Notes: generated by a model from the sequence alone, not told the origin. DNA of 64,000 nucleotides from Posidonia oceanica (GCA_037176725.1 JAZBRS010000057.1:83225501-83289500); one strand, 5' to 3'. Positions 1 to 11,710 are shown, counted from the first letter of the stretch. Translations and numbers: made by a program.

Positions 1-44
1 GTTTATTTATCAAAGAAAAATTAACACATTGTGTATAACCTCAC

Positions 45-725
45 TTTTGAAAATTCGAACCACTGATTTGAGTTGCAAAATAAAATGAGTGTCTCTTTAG
101 AATCTCCAGATATAACCTATATGCAGCAGGCCTTGTATGTCGATTTGGAATCACCCTGCAGTGAAAGAGAATTGTTGTGTTAGTGGAAGAAAAATAATAA
201 GCTGTATATGGAAAGACTGAAATAAAAATGAAAGGGAGAGATGCAATGATGGTATAAAACACAATGACAACAACCCGTTTGTTCATTATTCTGGTAATTC
301 TATTATCTAATGCTTACAGTACGAAGCGACAACGGCAACGACCATGCCTTAATCCCACCACGTGGAGTCAGCAGCAACATGAATCTTTTCTAAATCAAGC
401 AACAAAAATCAACCAAAACAGAAGCTCATTCCGTGTACCTGGTGGAAAGAAGAGCAATGACGAGCATGGAAGGCACGATCCTGGCGGAGATGGCCATCTC
501 GAGGTACTTCCAGGCGGCGGGGACAAAGCCGTGGTTCCAGCAGACGTGATCGACGAGAAGCCCAGCGAGGTCGGAGGAGGGGATCTCGACTTCCGCGGCG
601 ACGAGGATGGAGGACACCCGGACGGCCCACGCCACCGCGTCCACCCCCTTCTCCTGAGCCGCGGTGGTGAAGCTCACAAACTCCTGCTCCCACTGCAGTC
701 GCGACCGCAGTGGCAGAGGATCCAT
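45..725 (-). CDS. MED33: Mediator subunit 33 (MED33/REF4 family), first two coding exons, partial
   Basis: Minus-strand gene running off the left edge. Exon 1 is 725-439, starting at the ATG at 725. The intron is 438-156 (donor AG|GTACAC, acceptor TTTCACTGCAG|G). Exon 2 is 155-45, followed by a GTGAGG donor at 44, and the next intron leaves the window. Splicing joins the two parts in frame (phase 2): exon 1 ends ALLST, and exon 2 continues RVIPNRHTRPAAYRLYLE. The segments AQEKGVDAVAWAVRVSS and the exon-2 stretch match my recall of the N-terminus of plant MED33A/B (REF4/RFR1, also called MED5). In Arabidopsis this is a tail-module subunit of Mediator that restrains phenylpropanoid genes; that role is family knowledge, not seen here. 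The first 133 or so codons are visible with no stop or frameshift, so the gene may be intact. The exon 1 coding strand is GC-rich compared with its surroundings. Confidence 0.85.
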
Positions 726-909
726 CGAAACCCTAGCCCGTTGGAGGGAAGGAGTGGCGCTTTGTCTGGTCTCCTCAGCTGCCGTTGACTGAGATAAAGG
801 AGAAGAAGTTGGAGGGAGGAGGGAAGGAGTGGTGCTTTGTCTGTTCTCCTCAACTGCTGCCGTTGACTGAGATGAAGGAGAAGGCGGAGGAGGAGGAGTT
901 TTGTGTGCT
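726..909 (-). promoter_or_regulatory. MED33 5' leader/proximal promoter with telo-box
   Basis: Directly upstream of the MED33 ATG the minus strand reads CTAGGGTTTCG, a telo-box (AAACCCTAG on the plus strand, near 730), common in leaders of plant housekeeping genes. Beyond it lie two imperfect copies of a 70-bp unit (741-884), then the 9-bp target duplication of a Mutator-like element. The transcription start cannot be fixed from sequence. At most about 185 bp of the original upstream DNA still adjoins the gene; the rest lies beyond 4133. Confidence 0.5.
741..884. repeat. Two-copy tandem repeat in the MED33 leader
   Basis: Copies at about 741-807 and 809-884 share ggagggaaggagtgg, ctttgtct, tctcctca and gccgttgactgagat. 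Differences are a few substitutions and short indels (an extra gctgcc in the second copy). On the MED33 strand this is a pyrimidine-rich repeated 5' leader. Confidence 0.75.
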
Positions 910-918
910 CTCGTGTTC

Positions 919-1047
919 GGCTAATTTTTTAAAATAATATTTTTTTAATAAATATTTATAAAAATAGACATCCTCTGAAACTATTTTTAAAACTAGACAT
1001 CTGACAAGATTCAGGTAGACTCCACATGTTCACTTGGTCTGTCAGCT
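919..1047. repeat. MULE left terminal inverted repeat
   Basis: Starts GGCTAATTTTTT and runs to GTCTGTCAGCT. It pairs with 3997-4124 along its whole length with scattered mismatches. Flanked on the left by the target duplication ctcgtgttc. Confidence 0.85.
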
Positions 1048-1060
1048 TTTTTTTTTTTTT

Positions 1061-1338
1061 GATTGAATTCGACAGTTATACTGTTGAGTTCTGTTTAAAC
1101 TGAATTTGGCAGTTAAAGTGCCGAATTCTATTTAAAATTAATTACCACAGTGTCATCACCTGAACTTAGTAGTATTACTGTCGAATTCAGTGTAAATATA
1201 ATTCGGCAATTTAATAGCCGAATCCAGTGTACTTAGAATTCGACAGATGTAAAGAATCCTTGTTAGAATTCGGCAGTTTAACAGTCGATTTCAGTATAAA
1301 CAGAATTCGGCGATTAAACTGCCGAATTCTAACAGGGA
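1061..1338. repeat. MULE subterminal hairpin repeats
   Basis: At least five imperfect palindromic units built from GAATTCGGCAGTTTAA and its complement (for example around 1101-1130, 1197-1232 and 1312-1338). A matching cluster lies inside the right TIR at 3856-3986. Such repeats could be transposase binding sites, which is inference. Confidence 0.7.
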
Positions 1339-1796
1339 AAAAAAAAACCAGATTGAAGATACTGAAACCAATTTAACATTTCAGACAAGTATTCAAACAA
1401 CAACTTTTCAGACAAGTATTCACAGGGAAAACGATTTCACAACATTTCACAGGGAAAACGATTTCACATTTCAGACATATACTTAAACCAGTTTAACAAC
1501 ATTTCACATTTCAGACATATACTCATTCCCACATACAAACTTGTTTATCCCAATCTTTGCCTAAGAACAGATCAAAACTCAAACTGAATATGTAAACTTA
1601 AACAGACATATACAACTTAAACAGATCAGAACTTAAACTGAGATCAAAAATCAATATTAACTGTTGTTACAAACATATATATTCAAATCAAAGATGTTCA
1701 ATACATATTCAAATCAGTTCAACCAACAACTTAAACATATATATTCAAATCAAAGATGTCCAATACATAAAAATATCAAATAAATGAAGGTGGTCA

Positions 1797-2770
1797 TTTT
1801 CTTTTCTTCTTTCCACCACGACCCTTTCCTCGACCACGACCACGTCTACATCCTTGGCTTGGTCCTACATCCATTTCTTGAGTTACGCCACCTTTCTCAT
1901 TGTCGGAGTTCGAATTATCTTCATCGTCAAAGAAAATGTGTGTGTTAACTTGGCGGGGAATCTGCGTGATATCACCCTCTCCTTCCAGCTCATCATCTCC
2001 ATACTCCTCTTCTGCTTCTGCCTCCACATCTACCTCAGCTGGAATATATGGGATGCTGCTCGACACCCCTCCTTGGCTTAAACTTGTTTGTGTGAAGGTA
2101 TAGTCGTAGTACTGGGAGATATGTAAATCAGTAAAGCAGTCCAATATTTTTTGATACATGCCCGTAGATCTTTGCATCATATCTGGATCATGACTGTAAG
2201 TCTGCATTATATCCTCCACGTTTTGATGAATATCATACATAGTATGGACCTACATTGGAAAAATTATTCATATAAGTAAGAAAATTAAATTTTCCTCTAA
2301 ATGCAAAAAATATTAACAAAACTAAATTTTACCAATCGTCTCTCAACACGACCACAAGGACGGTAGGTAATATCTGACGGTGTAGGTCTGCTAATCATCC
2401 ACAGACGTGTAATGTTCCAATACCATATCATGTATGTTCTCGTGGTCTCCTCTGGATTATTTGACAGATCCTCCCTCTGAGTCTGTATATGATTTCTTCT
2501 ATTTTCCCAGTCGATGATATAATGTCTGTGCTCGTGAGACCAATTAATTTCTGGTTTTCCTTGTGCTGTTCGAATTTGGACAGTTGGCATATTATTGGGT
2601 ATGTGCTGCAAGAGACCGAACTGTCGTATAACCCTGTCTGGAACGTATCTTGTCATACACTCAAAACATGTAATCTAGGTTTGAGTAAGTCAGATCTCAA
2701 ACCCATCTCTACAGATGTGTGGCAAAGAATCCACGAGTACCTAGTCGTATGGCTGCCATATCACCTGTTA
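1797..2770 (-). pseudogene. Plant mobile domain (PMD) C-terminal part, MULE-borne
   Basis: Read on the minus strand, about 2770-2333 carries the end of a PMD: WQPYD, a SLPHICRDG motif, then TRYVPDRVIRQFG and WSHEHRHYI, the usual order in plant mobile domain proteins (MAIN-like and MULE-encoded). In-frame stops occur before the TRYVPDRV segment. A likely intron at 2332-2250 (GTAAAA...TGTAG) joins a second exon, 2249-1797, coding IHQNVEDIMQ, then an acidic stretch (Glu/Asp-rich) and an Arg/Gly/Lys-rich tail ending GKGRGGKKKRK, which could act in nuclear import or nucleic-acid binding. It belongs to the transposon rather than to a host gene because it lies wholly between the TIRs. Confidence 0.7.
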
Positions 2771-2986
2771 TAAACAAAATATCTAGTATCAAATTGAATA
2801 TCAATAACACAAATACAAATGAATTAAAGGTAATATACTTTATCAATTTGTACTTGATCAGTTTGTTGCATGTCGAGCTCATTTCTGTGAAATCAAGCTA
2901 ATGTGACTTGACATTCCTCTTTCAAGTGCGTGGCACAAGCCATCTGCATCCTAAAGGAGCCAAAGGATCTGCTAGAGCATATGCCA

Positions 2987-3271
2987 TTAACCTTGTAGGC
3001 CTTCCAACATAAACGTGCTCCCATGCCCATCATCTGTGATTTCAACACAAGTCGACGAGCCATGCAAAGGCCACTTACATGATATCTTAATATCATAATA
3101 ACGTCGATCAAATCCAGTAAGTTCAAACACTTTATTCTTCAAGTCTATTAGTTTACTTTTACGACGTAAACCGACTACTTTAGAAGTACCACCTCATATT
3201 TCGGAGTTTTTTCCATCCATAACAACATTTCCATCCTAGTGAATTAATATTGGTACCATACTATTTGCCAT
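2987..3271 (-). pseudogene. mudrA-type transposase N-terminal fragment
   Basis: From an ATG at 3271 the minus strand reads MANSMVPILIH, stop, DGNVVMDGKNSEI, stop, GGTSKVVGLRRK, then a VFELTGFDRRYYDIKIS segment. This pattern (short hydrophobic strand, G-G-x-S/T basic strand, then DxxYxxKI) is the N-terminal domain of plant MuDR-type transposases. Two premature stops plus a third at 2987 show decay. The transposase core that should follow is absent. Confidence 0.6.
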
Positions 3272-3399
3272 ATTGTCACTACAAAGTAAAGAAAGATATG
3301 TTCAAATTTATCATTGTAAGAGTAAAATATATCAACACACTGAAAATATATTCAAAAAATAAAATAAAAATCTAAGAATTACCATAGACAATGCAAAAA

Positions 3400-3605
3400 A
3401 ACATAATAAACCAGATTAAAAAAAAACACAAGCATTACAAGCATTACAGATTAAAAAAAACACAAGCACTAGTTTAAAAAAAAAACACAAGCATTACAGA
3501 TTAAAAAAAAACAAGCATTACAAACAATACTGATTAAAAAAAAACACAAACACCAGCTAAAAAAAAAAGAAAACACAAGCATTACAGATTAACTTGAAAC
3601 AGAAG
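3400..3605. repeat. A-rich minisatellite inside the MULE
   Basis: Six or so copies of a 25-35-bp unit of the form ACACAAGCATTACAGATTAA followed by a run of A. Run length varies between copies, typical of slippage. Confidence 0.7.
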
Positions 3606-3996
3606 CATTATAAGGGGCCGGAGTGAAACATTATAGAAGCAAAACAGAAGCATTAGTAATTAGATCTGATTTGAAGAGGAAATACAATAATATAAATCAT
3701 AATGAAATCAGAGAACTACCAGAGAACAGAACGGAAGTGGGGTCGGAGTGGACGCTAGAGTGGGGCCGGAGGGTTAGGGCAAAACTTGCTGGTGGTGGAG
3801 TCGGGCACAACTAGCTAGTGGTGGAGTCGGCCCTACTGCTGTGCAATTTTTATCCCTGTTAGAATTCGATAGTTGAAGTATCGAGTTCTATTTAAACTAC
3901 TCGAATTTATTTTAAACTGAATTCAGCAGCTATACTGCTGAATTCAGCTTAAACAGAACTTGACGATGTAGCTGCTGAATTCAATAAAAAAAAAAC

Positions 3997-4124
3997 AGCT
4001 GACAGGCCAATGGGCACGTGGGGCCCACCTGAACCCTGTCAGAGGCCTAGTTTTGAAGATAGTTTTGGAGGATGCCTACTTTTGTAAATATTTATTAAAA
4101 AAATATTATATTGAAAAATTAGCC
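3997..4124. repeat. MULE right terminal inverted repeat
   Basis: Reverse complement begins GGCTAATTTTTCAATATAAT, matching the left TIR. It is followed by ctcatgttc, the right copy of the 9-bp target duplication. Confidence 0.85.
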
Positions 4125-4133
4125 CTCATGTTC

Positions 4134-5281
4134 CAGTGGAATTATTTTATTTATTTAGTACTATATAATTATTTCATTAAATCTTATTGTAATAAATTTT
4201 ATTATTTAATAATATTTAATTATTTTAGTAATCTTTATTATCAAATAATCATATACTATAACATTTATATTATTTATATAGTAATTATAATATTTCTAGT
4301 AAAATTTATTATCAAATAATGTTTATGATAATATTATATTTTATTTATTAATAATCAAATATCGGTATATTATAATTTTTAATTTATTTATTTAATAATT
4401 ATAATATTTTTAATAAACTTTATTATCAAATAATAGTGTATAAAAATATTTATTTATAAATATATATGATCTCCTCCTAATTTCACGTACATTCGAAGTT
4501 CACTTTCTTACTATTTTCATTAAATGCACAAACACCATTTGGTACTTTAGAATGGGGACTGGAATGGAATGAAAAAAGTGGATTAGAATGGAATTCCCAT
4601 GTTTGGTATAGAAATAGGATTGGAATGAAATTCCCATAACCATATTTCATTCCTTCCTATGAAGCAAGGAATTTGATTCCCATACCATTAGGAATAAAAA
4701 AAAATGAAAAACCCGATGCTCCCTCCTTCCTATGCCTCCTTCGTCCTTTGCCCCCTCCCTCCTTTTGACTCCAAGATCCCAATTCTAATCAAATTTTGTG
4801 CACAAATAGACTCTTAGTATCTAAATTCCTATCCGACTGTCACCACCTCCTCATCACCTAAGGATCGACTCCCACTTTAACGGAAACCCTAACCAACGAT
4901 ATCACCACCACCTCCAGTTACTTCCTCCTCCTCCAACAGGAACAATATAAATTAGTATGCATGCCCGTACTTAGTATTCATTCAATCTAGATAAGTATAT
5001 ACACCCAATTATGAATAAGTACTTGCTCGTATATGAAAGAATGTTCTCTCAATTTTAAAATAGTTTTCACTTGATAATTATACAAATATTGACTATTTTC
5101 TCAATTATTCACAGAAATCTAAAAAAATTACCCACTAACTATCGTAAAAAATCTACAGGAAAAACATGCAAATTATTCATTGCTTTAAAGAAGAGTACTC
5201 ACTCTCTTGTATAGGACTATTCACTCAATCTAGATAAGTACATACGCTCAATTATGAATAAGTATTCAACATGGAAGAAGT
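4134..5281. other. Intergenic DNA between the MULE and the retrotransposon stack
   Basis: 4134-4480 is very AT-rich with no coding signal. 4540-4700 is a degenerate run of GGAATGGAAT/ATTCCATTCC-type motifs that can fold back, possibly an old MITE. 4700-4950 is unremarkable. A 46-bp direct repeat lies at 4976-5021 and 5219-5264, differing at a few bases. I see no gene. This stretch was probably the distal MED33 promoter before the MULE insertion. Confidence 0.5.
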
Positions 5282-7523
5282 TGTAACAACCCACATCGCT
5301 ACAAGAGAAAACAATCTCCTAATCTCCAGTTAGATCATAATTCATATTCTAAAATTCTAAGGAATTCAAAACTTCACAATAACAATAGCTAGTTCACTCA
5401 AGATTCAGAGATCAACCTAATAAGTTATTAATATTTAAAGTTACATCATTAATTCAGTTTACATGATGGAATGTGATAATCCAAAATAAAAGTACAATAT
5501 TAGTTAATATTTTCTCCAAGGACCTTGTGTGTCTACAGGTAATGACTTCAATTATATGCACTAGAATCAGCTGCCACACTCACTATTCTGCACTTGAAAA
5601 AGGATTCAACAAATGGAGTGAGCAACCACCTAACATTGCCTTGTATGCACCGAACCTCATTGAGATAAGGTGTCGAGGTAGCATACCAACAAAACCACAA
5701 CAGGCAAACAAAGACAAAATCACAATCACAAACACCAACACATGCACCTCATGCAATTTAAACACCTATGGGCTCATAAATACACATACATAAAACCTAG
5801 ACAATCAACTTGCAAACTCAACAAAACCATATATATATATATGTTAATGGCCAAAAACCAAAGCATCGTGTGATCACTCGGGGTCACACATTATGCTAAC
5901 TCTTTCAGGAATCACTTTCTCTTTACAATCATTTTACTCAAATCTGAATCCATTCACAACCCAAATACACAATTTGTCGTATTATCTGACACTAAACAAT
6001 CGACACTAGCCACAAACAACTGTTGAAGCACACTACACTACCATAATTGAGTCACTCTACAAGGAGTCCTTTTGTCTGAATTCCAAACAATCTTAAAACA
6101 CCATCCACCAAAGGACGTTACTAGAAGCAAGGCACATGTATAAGGTGCATGCTCTTTATGCCCTCCGAATTAGTGCTCAACCACCCGAAGTCTTTGACTC
6201 GGCCCCTGGTCCTGTCAACATAGTTCAATTCATATTCTCTCCAAACTCAAAACTCAAATAATTTTCATATCATTTTCATATGAAAACTATACAACTCAAT
6301 GCAGTCCATTCTCAAGTACTACACATAATCATATCCATGTGCATACTTCAAGATGGTTCATACATCCCTGTAGGTAACAACAATCAGAACATAGACAGCA
6401 TACCATACGTACACATACGAAAATCAAGCCACAATAAGTCATTGTATCAATCTTCATAATCAATAACACAAAACTACTAATTCTGAAATAAAACAAGACA
6501 TGCAAATCTACTGTAAAGAAACAGATGAATGCAACAACAAACACAATTCAAAATTTAGATAAAAAAGACAGATATGAAGCTTATGAAATTCTCTATCCAA
6601 CAAATCCAATTTTGCTAAGCTTCAATAGGTAAAACTCCAGTTATGACCAAAACAAAGTAGTAACATCAGACAGCAACTTCTTGTGTTAAATAACACGAAT
6701 CCATGTCAAACAACACCAAAATGGCATCAAAACGCACAACTTGCAATAAGTAAGCATATAGGAACAAATCCATAATATTCGTAAGCTACGCCATTTCCAT
6801 AATTTTGCATCACAAATTCATGGCTGCAAAGTCGAATCTGAAAATCAAAAAACACGAAATTGACACAAAATGATAAAGAAACAAATCAATACCCAGCACC
6901 TAAGCATACTCTCTAGATACCAAACACATAGCTCCCCTAGAAACAAAGCTCTCGATAAAGCACATACCTTGTGTCACACCTTTTTTCTTCGTGAGGGGAT
7001 TGACACCTTGCATTCAAAGCTAGATTGAACATGACCACAGCAGCACCTACACTTCTCCCAAACTCCAATCTCACCCAAAATCTACTGATACAACAACCAC
7101 AAAATCACAAAAGCCACCATCAACAACCCAACAACAAGGATCATCAAACACAAGGAGGGGAAAATTTGAATAACCAGATCTACACTTCTTCTCTTCACAA
7201 TGGTCACTCCTAAACAAGAACAAAGAGGAGGAGAGTTCCGGCCAACAGTAGCCACCAGATCTACACTTCTTCTCTTCATAATGGTCACTCCTAAACAAGA
7301 ACAAAGAGGAGGAGAGTTCCGGCCAACAGTAGCCACTCACCACCAACTACCCTTCCTCCATAGCCAATGCCACCATGACCAACAGCAGTGCAGCAACAAC
7401 CTTCTCTCTTCTCTCTTTTTCCCTTCTTCTCTCTTCTCTTTGCAGCAATGATAGGCAACAACATCAACAAGAGCAAACAGCAACAACTGGTAGCTCACTA
7501 CCCCTCTCCTTTCTCTTCACCTC
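5282..7523 (-). repeat. T1 3' LTR, distal segment
   Basis: Begins TGTAACAACCC on the plus strand (sense LTR end). It is interrupted at 7524 by Athila, whose target copy acctc is 7519-7523, and resumes at 23091. Net LTR length is about 2.8 kb. Short open frames inside show no family motif. 5830-6220 contains the segment ggggtcacacattatgctaa, recurrent in such LTRs. Confidence 0.7.
7174..7335. repeat. 81-bp tandem duplication in T1 LTR
   Basis: Copies 7174-7254 and 7255-7335, starting ccagatctacacttcttctc, are almost identical. They create overlapping spurious open frames on both strands. Confidence 0.9.
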
Positions 7524-8749
7524 TGATAAGCACATTATTGTTACATATTTCATATCCCATATTTATCTATTTTCTATATAAACAATACGTCTCAATGGTG
7601 TTTAATGCAATTTGTGTAGGAATCAGGTAATTAGGTGAAGTAATGAAAATAAAAGAGAAAAGAAGTAAATTTGGGCATAGATCCGTAGAGGCATGCAAAA
7701 AAGACAAATCCCGAAAATCAAGTTTTCAACAGATACGAAATAAAATGCCGAAGAATTTGAAATTTCGAATCAGCGAAATCCAGGAGATACGGGCGCCTCC
7801 CAGGTGCCAGATGGTAGTTATCTTTGATTGATTCTTCCGTGTGGATCAAGATGATGACGTATCTTTTATGTATTTGAATTGAATATTTGTTATTTGAATC
7901 GGATTTGTTACCGAACGGGGATTAACCTTGTAAGTCTATAAATAGACCCAATGTGTTGGGGGGAAGGGGGATCTTCTACGTTATATACTTCTTCTCCGGG
8001 GTCGCTTCTCCAACTACGTAGTTGAATGCTGGAAGTTGCTTGTATCGGGTTTGAATGATCAACATTATTAGTTTTATTTTTATTATATTTCCTTCTTCTT
8101 TTTACTTTTGTTTTCCTTTTTCAATCATGTGCTAAATTTCTTTTCTAGGATTAGATGAAGCTATGGTAATTTCATGATAGTGTAAGTAGTTGTGTTCTCT
8201 TCTCTCTTGTGCTTCATGTCATGATCAGATATGCTAGACTAGCACGACATTGATTTCCAGTTATTTTGATAAACTTTGATAGGTTAATATTGAGTACATC
8301 TTTTTAGCATATGCTTAAAGAAGAGTAAATTAGGGATCGTGTGTATTGTCGTAGTTATATTATGCTATCATCTAATTTAATCATGCTTTTGTTTTTCTAT
8401 TCATGTACTTGATAGTCTATCATGTATTCTATATAGGTTATGCTTGTTATAGTAGAAGTCTTTAGTTTGATTTTTGAGATTGAAAAGGGAGAGAGAGTGA
8501 ATTAGTTGATCATCATGTTAATTGCATACTGAGTTCAAAATCCTAGACTTTATCATATAATTTTAAGTATCAAAATCATCACGTTTTCTTTTATTTCTCT
8601 AAATTCCAATTCCATCTTCATATCTTCCATCATAATTTGATAATTAGAATTAAAATCTAGAATTCACTATTCTCTGTGGGATCGACCCGCACTTGCATAT
8701 GTACTACATAGTACGCCGTGCACTTGCGGTAATTAAAACATACACATCA
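7524..8749 (+). repeat. Athila 5' LTR
   Basis: TGATAAGCAC...ACACATCA, 1226 bp. It aligns along its length with 21832-23085. It lacks about 28 bp present in the 3' LTR near 22125-22150, where the two short repeats GCCTCCCAGG flank the missing part. Confidence 0.92.
7937..7944 (+). promoter_or_regulatory. TATA box of the Athila LTR
   Basis: TATAAATA within aagtctataaatag, the same in the 3' LTR at 22273-22280. Transcription would start about 30 bp on, near the ggggggaaggggg tract. It is the only clear core promoter motif in the LTR. Confidence 0.6.
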
Positions 8750-8755
8750 AGTTTT

Positions 8756-8773
8756 TGGCGCCGTTGTTGGGGA
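8756..8773 (+). other. Athila primer binding site (tRNA-Asp)
   Basis: TGGCGCCGTTGTTGGGGA, six bases after the LTR end. It is complementary to the 3' end of plant tRNA-Asp apart from TT for CC, and is diagnostic for the Athila lineage. Confidence 0.9.
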
Positions 8774-10089
8774 ATAGATGTATTCATAGTTTTAATTTTA
8801 TTTGACAAGTTATTTTTTTTATTTTCATTTATATAAAAAAAAAATTTAAGAAAAAGAAGAAAAGAAACAATTGTTGATTATCGGTTATTTTTATTTTTCT
8901 TTTTTGTTTCTTTTCCTTTTCAAAACAATAAATAAATAAGAACATTTACTTCATTTTTTTTTCAGGAATCATAATTGGAGATCTAGAAGAGAGGCTGAGC
9001 GAAAATTGCCATTTTCCAGGTAAGAGGAACGCCTCCCAGGTGCCCATCTGTTGTTTCGGTGCCTCCCAGGTGCCCGTACAGGTCAAGAACAAAAAAAAAA
9101 CTTTCAACTCCAGTGAATTTTTGGTTTTTCTAGTATCCTGATATAGGGTTGATTTGTTGCTACAATTTTTGGATTTTTTTTCTTTCCCGATCACAATTTT
9201 AAAATCGACCCTTAACTTGAACAGAATAAAAGATTTCATGTCAAGATAGAAACCTGTTTTTTAGGACATTCATCATCTAAGCTTGCAATTAGAGTAGGGC
9301 CTCTATTTTTGTAATTTTTTTTTTGGAGATTGCTAGAAGAAAAGGTACGTCTTCTCCTACTTAAATTCTAGCATTTTAAAACATATAGTTAGTAGGAAGA
9401 ACAACTTGTCTGAGCATAATTGTTTGTTGCATATCATTTCAAATTACCTAAGGGCAAAACTTAAGCACAAGATAAGGTGGAAATTTCATCACCATTCCTT
9501 AGCCCACAAACAACAAAAGAAAGCATCAAGCATTGACCTAAGCCTTAATTAAAATCAAGTAGACATTGGCCTCGAGGACTCGAACTCAATAGGATAAGTA
9601 AAACCTAGAGAGAATTGGATTTGAAATTCTTATTCCTTGTTGGTGTCTAAGAAAAGTGGTTCACGAGGCCCGACTTCTTAAAAGGTAAAGTGGTTTTTTA
9701 ATTAGGTCCGTTGCTTATGCACGAGGAGCCTCCCAGTTTCCTCCACTGATCTGGCTAACTTGGTTTGAGAAATTGTGAACCGAGGATCTTGAATGTTGAC
9801 TTGGAAGTTAGGAGCTGTCTAGATTTTAGGTCAACCATAGATTTAGGATATGTGTGACTTGTATGATTAGACTAGGCATCTTTCTCTTCTATCTGTAATC
9901 TCCTCATCTGTTAGGTTCTTATTTTCTCATCTCTTCTTCCTTTCTATCTTCATTGCATTTTGTTATTTTATTCCATTTTTTTAATTTCTCAAAAAAAAGA
10001 AAAGAAAAAGAGAGTCGCTCTTGTGCATGCACGTGTGGGTTCGTGATTCAACACATCGTCTAACCCGTGTCGAACCCGAAGAATTTAAA
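8774..10089 (+). other. Athila untranslated leader
   Basis: AT-rich leader without a supported gene. Two copies of the motif CCTCCCAGGTGCCC, at about 9033 and 9061, repeat a motif also present in both LTRs (near 7795 and 22130). It ends at a run of A/G before the gag ATG. Confidence 0.6.
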
Positions 10090-11655
10090 ATGGCTGATGA
10101 AATACACAATCCCCCTCTAGCCTTAGAAGCCAGGTGTTACCTAATAAGAACTGCACAACCATCTTGCATTAGACTCCTACATGCTAATGGCAACAATTTT
10201 GAACTCAAATCCAATTATATTAGCCAATTGCCTAAGTTCACGGGTCTAGATTCTGAACATGTTTATTGATTCATCAATGAATTTGAGGAGGTGTGTAGTA
10301 TGATGAAGTTGCAGCAATTGTCTGATGATGCTGTCCGTTTAAGATTCATTCCTTTTGCATTAAAAGAGAATGCTAAAAAATGACTTTACAGTCTACCCAC
10401 TAATTCAATCATCACGTGGACCCAATTCTACACAGTGTTCCTTAAAAAGTATTATCCAATCCATAAAACCATCAAAATCAGAAATGAAATTAATTCATCT
10501 AAGTAAAAAGTTGGTGAGTCTTTCTGGAAATACTTGGATAGGTTTAAGGATCTCTTAGCTCAATGTCCACACCATGGTGTAGAGAAATGGAGACTATGTC
10601 AAATCATATACGAGGGTTTAGACATCTCAACTAAGACTATGCTTGAGTCCATGTGTCAAGGAGAATTCATGAAGAAAAATGAGAATGAAGCATGAGAATT
10701 TCTAGAAGAACTAGTAGAGAAAACAATGCAGTGGGAAAGTACAAATGAGCAATTAATTAATAAACCCACACCCTTGAAAGGTGGCATCCATTCTATAGAA
10801 TCTTCCATAGCCACCGATGCCAAGGTCACAGGCTAGAGGCGATGGAAATGAAAGAGAAAGCCCAAGTAAATCAAATGTCCAACCAGGTTCCTATGTGCAA
10901 TGGATGTCACATGATGGGTCATGTGATGGGGGAGTGTCCTTCCATCATGGGCCAACATGATTTTGGCCCAGAACAAATTAATGCCACTTTTGCTAGACCT
11001 AGGAATGGCCCATATGCCCCCACATACAAACCAGGATGGAGAAACCATCCAAACTTCTCTTGGAACTAACAACCTCACCAAGAAGGTAATCAGTTTTCCT
11101 TCTCCCAAGGCCCACCACAACCTTCAAATCATGTTAGGCCCAACCAACCGGTCCAACAGAGCCTTCATGTAGGACCACAACACAATCCTCCCCCTCCAGG
11201 ATTTCATGACTTAGAAAGAAGACTGAGCACCCTTGAGAAAGCGTGGAGGCCCTTCTTAAGGCCAATTCCCAAGTCAATACCAACATAACTGGCAACACAC
11301 AAGCCATAGCACGAATTGAGATGCAGTTGAGTCTGTTAGCCACGTTGGTAGGAGAAAGAGAAAAGGGAACCCTGCCCAGTCAACCTATACCCAATCCTAG
11401 GGGTAAAAATCAAAAGCAACTTCATGTGATTTAAGATGACCAGGTTAACCAGGTTAATGCGGTCATTGCATTGAGATCTGGGAAACAAGTTGCTAATCAC
11501 ATTGTCATGCCTAATCATGCCATTCAAACTCAGAAGAACTCATCTTCTGACTCAATTTCACCTATCCACTCAGGCCAGTCTAAGGAGCCTGAGGATTCTG
11601 AAGAGCCTAGTAACTACCCTGGGCCTTCCTCTGAATCACTTGTTAAGCCTATCTA
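10090..11655 (+). pseudogene. Athila gag (capsid and nucleocapsid), decayed
   Basis: Starts MADEIHNPPLALEARC. The capsid core follows (LPKFTGLDSEHVY, FINEFEEVC, TWTQFYTVFLKKYYP, KYLDRFKDLLAQCPHHG), the standard retrotransposon gag region for particle assembly. After a frameshift near 10835 comes a zinc knuckle, CNGCHMMGHVMGECPS, then a Pro/Gln-rich region and a VNAVIALRSGK motif typical of Athila before the protease. In-frame stops at VY*F, KK*LY, SK*K and EA*EF; at least two are TGA where Trp is usual. The start was chosen because gag similarity begins there. Confidence 0.85.
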
Positions 11656-11710
11656 AAAATTCATTGCTCCATTTCCTAATAGGCTCAAAAACAAAAAGGA
11701 ATCTGCCCAA

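Larger units (their letters stand above)
919..4124 (-). mobile_element. Mutator-like element (MULE) relic with plant mobile domain
   Basis: A 3206-bp element bounded by long terminal inverted repeats (919-1047 and 3997-4124) and a 9-bp target duplication: ctcgtgttc at 910-918 and ctcatgttc at 4125-4133 (8 of 9 match). Nine-base duplications and long TIRs are typical of MULEs. Inside, on the minus strand, are a decayed mudrA-type N-terminus and a plant mobile domain (PMD) with an acidic/basic tail. No DDE core or zinc finger of the transposase was found between them, so this is an internally deleted, non-autonomous relic. It sits about 190 bp upstream of the MED33 start codon, transcribed in the same direction. 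Confidence 0.85.

Noticed and set aside
264..788. 174-codon plus-strand frame
   Set aside because: Antisense shadow of MED33 exon 1; the minus-strand reading matches a known family and has proper splice sites.
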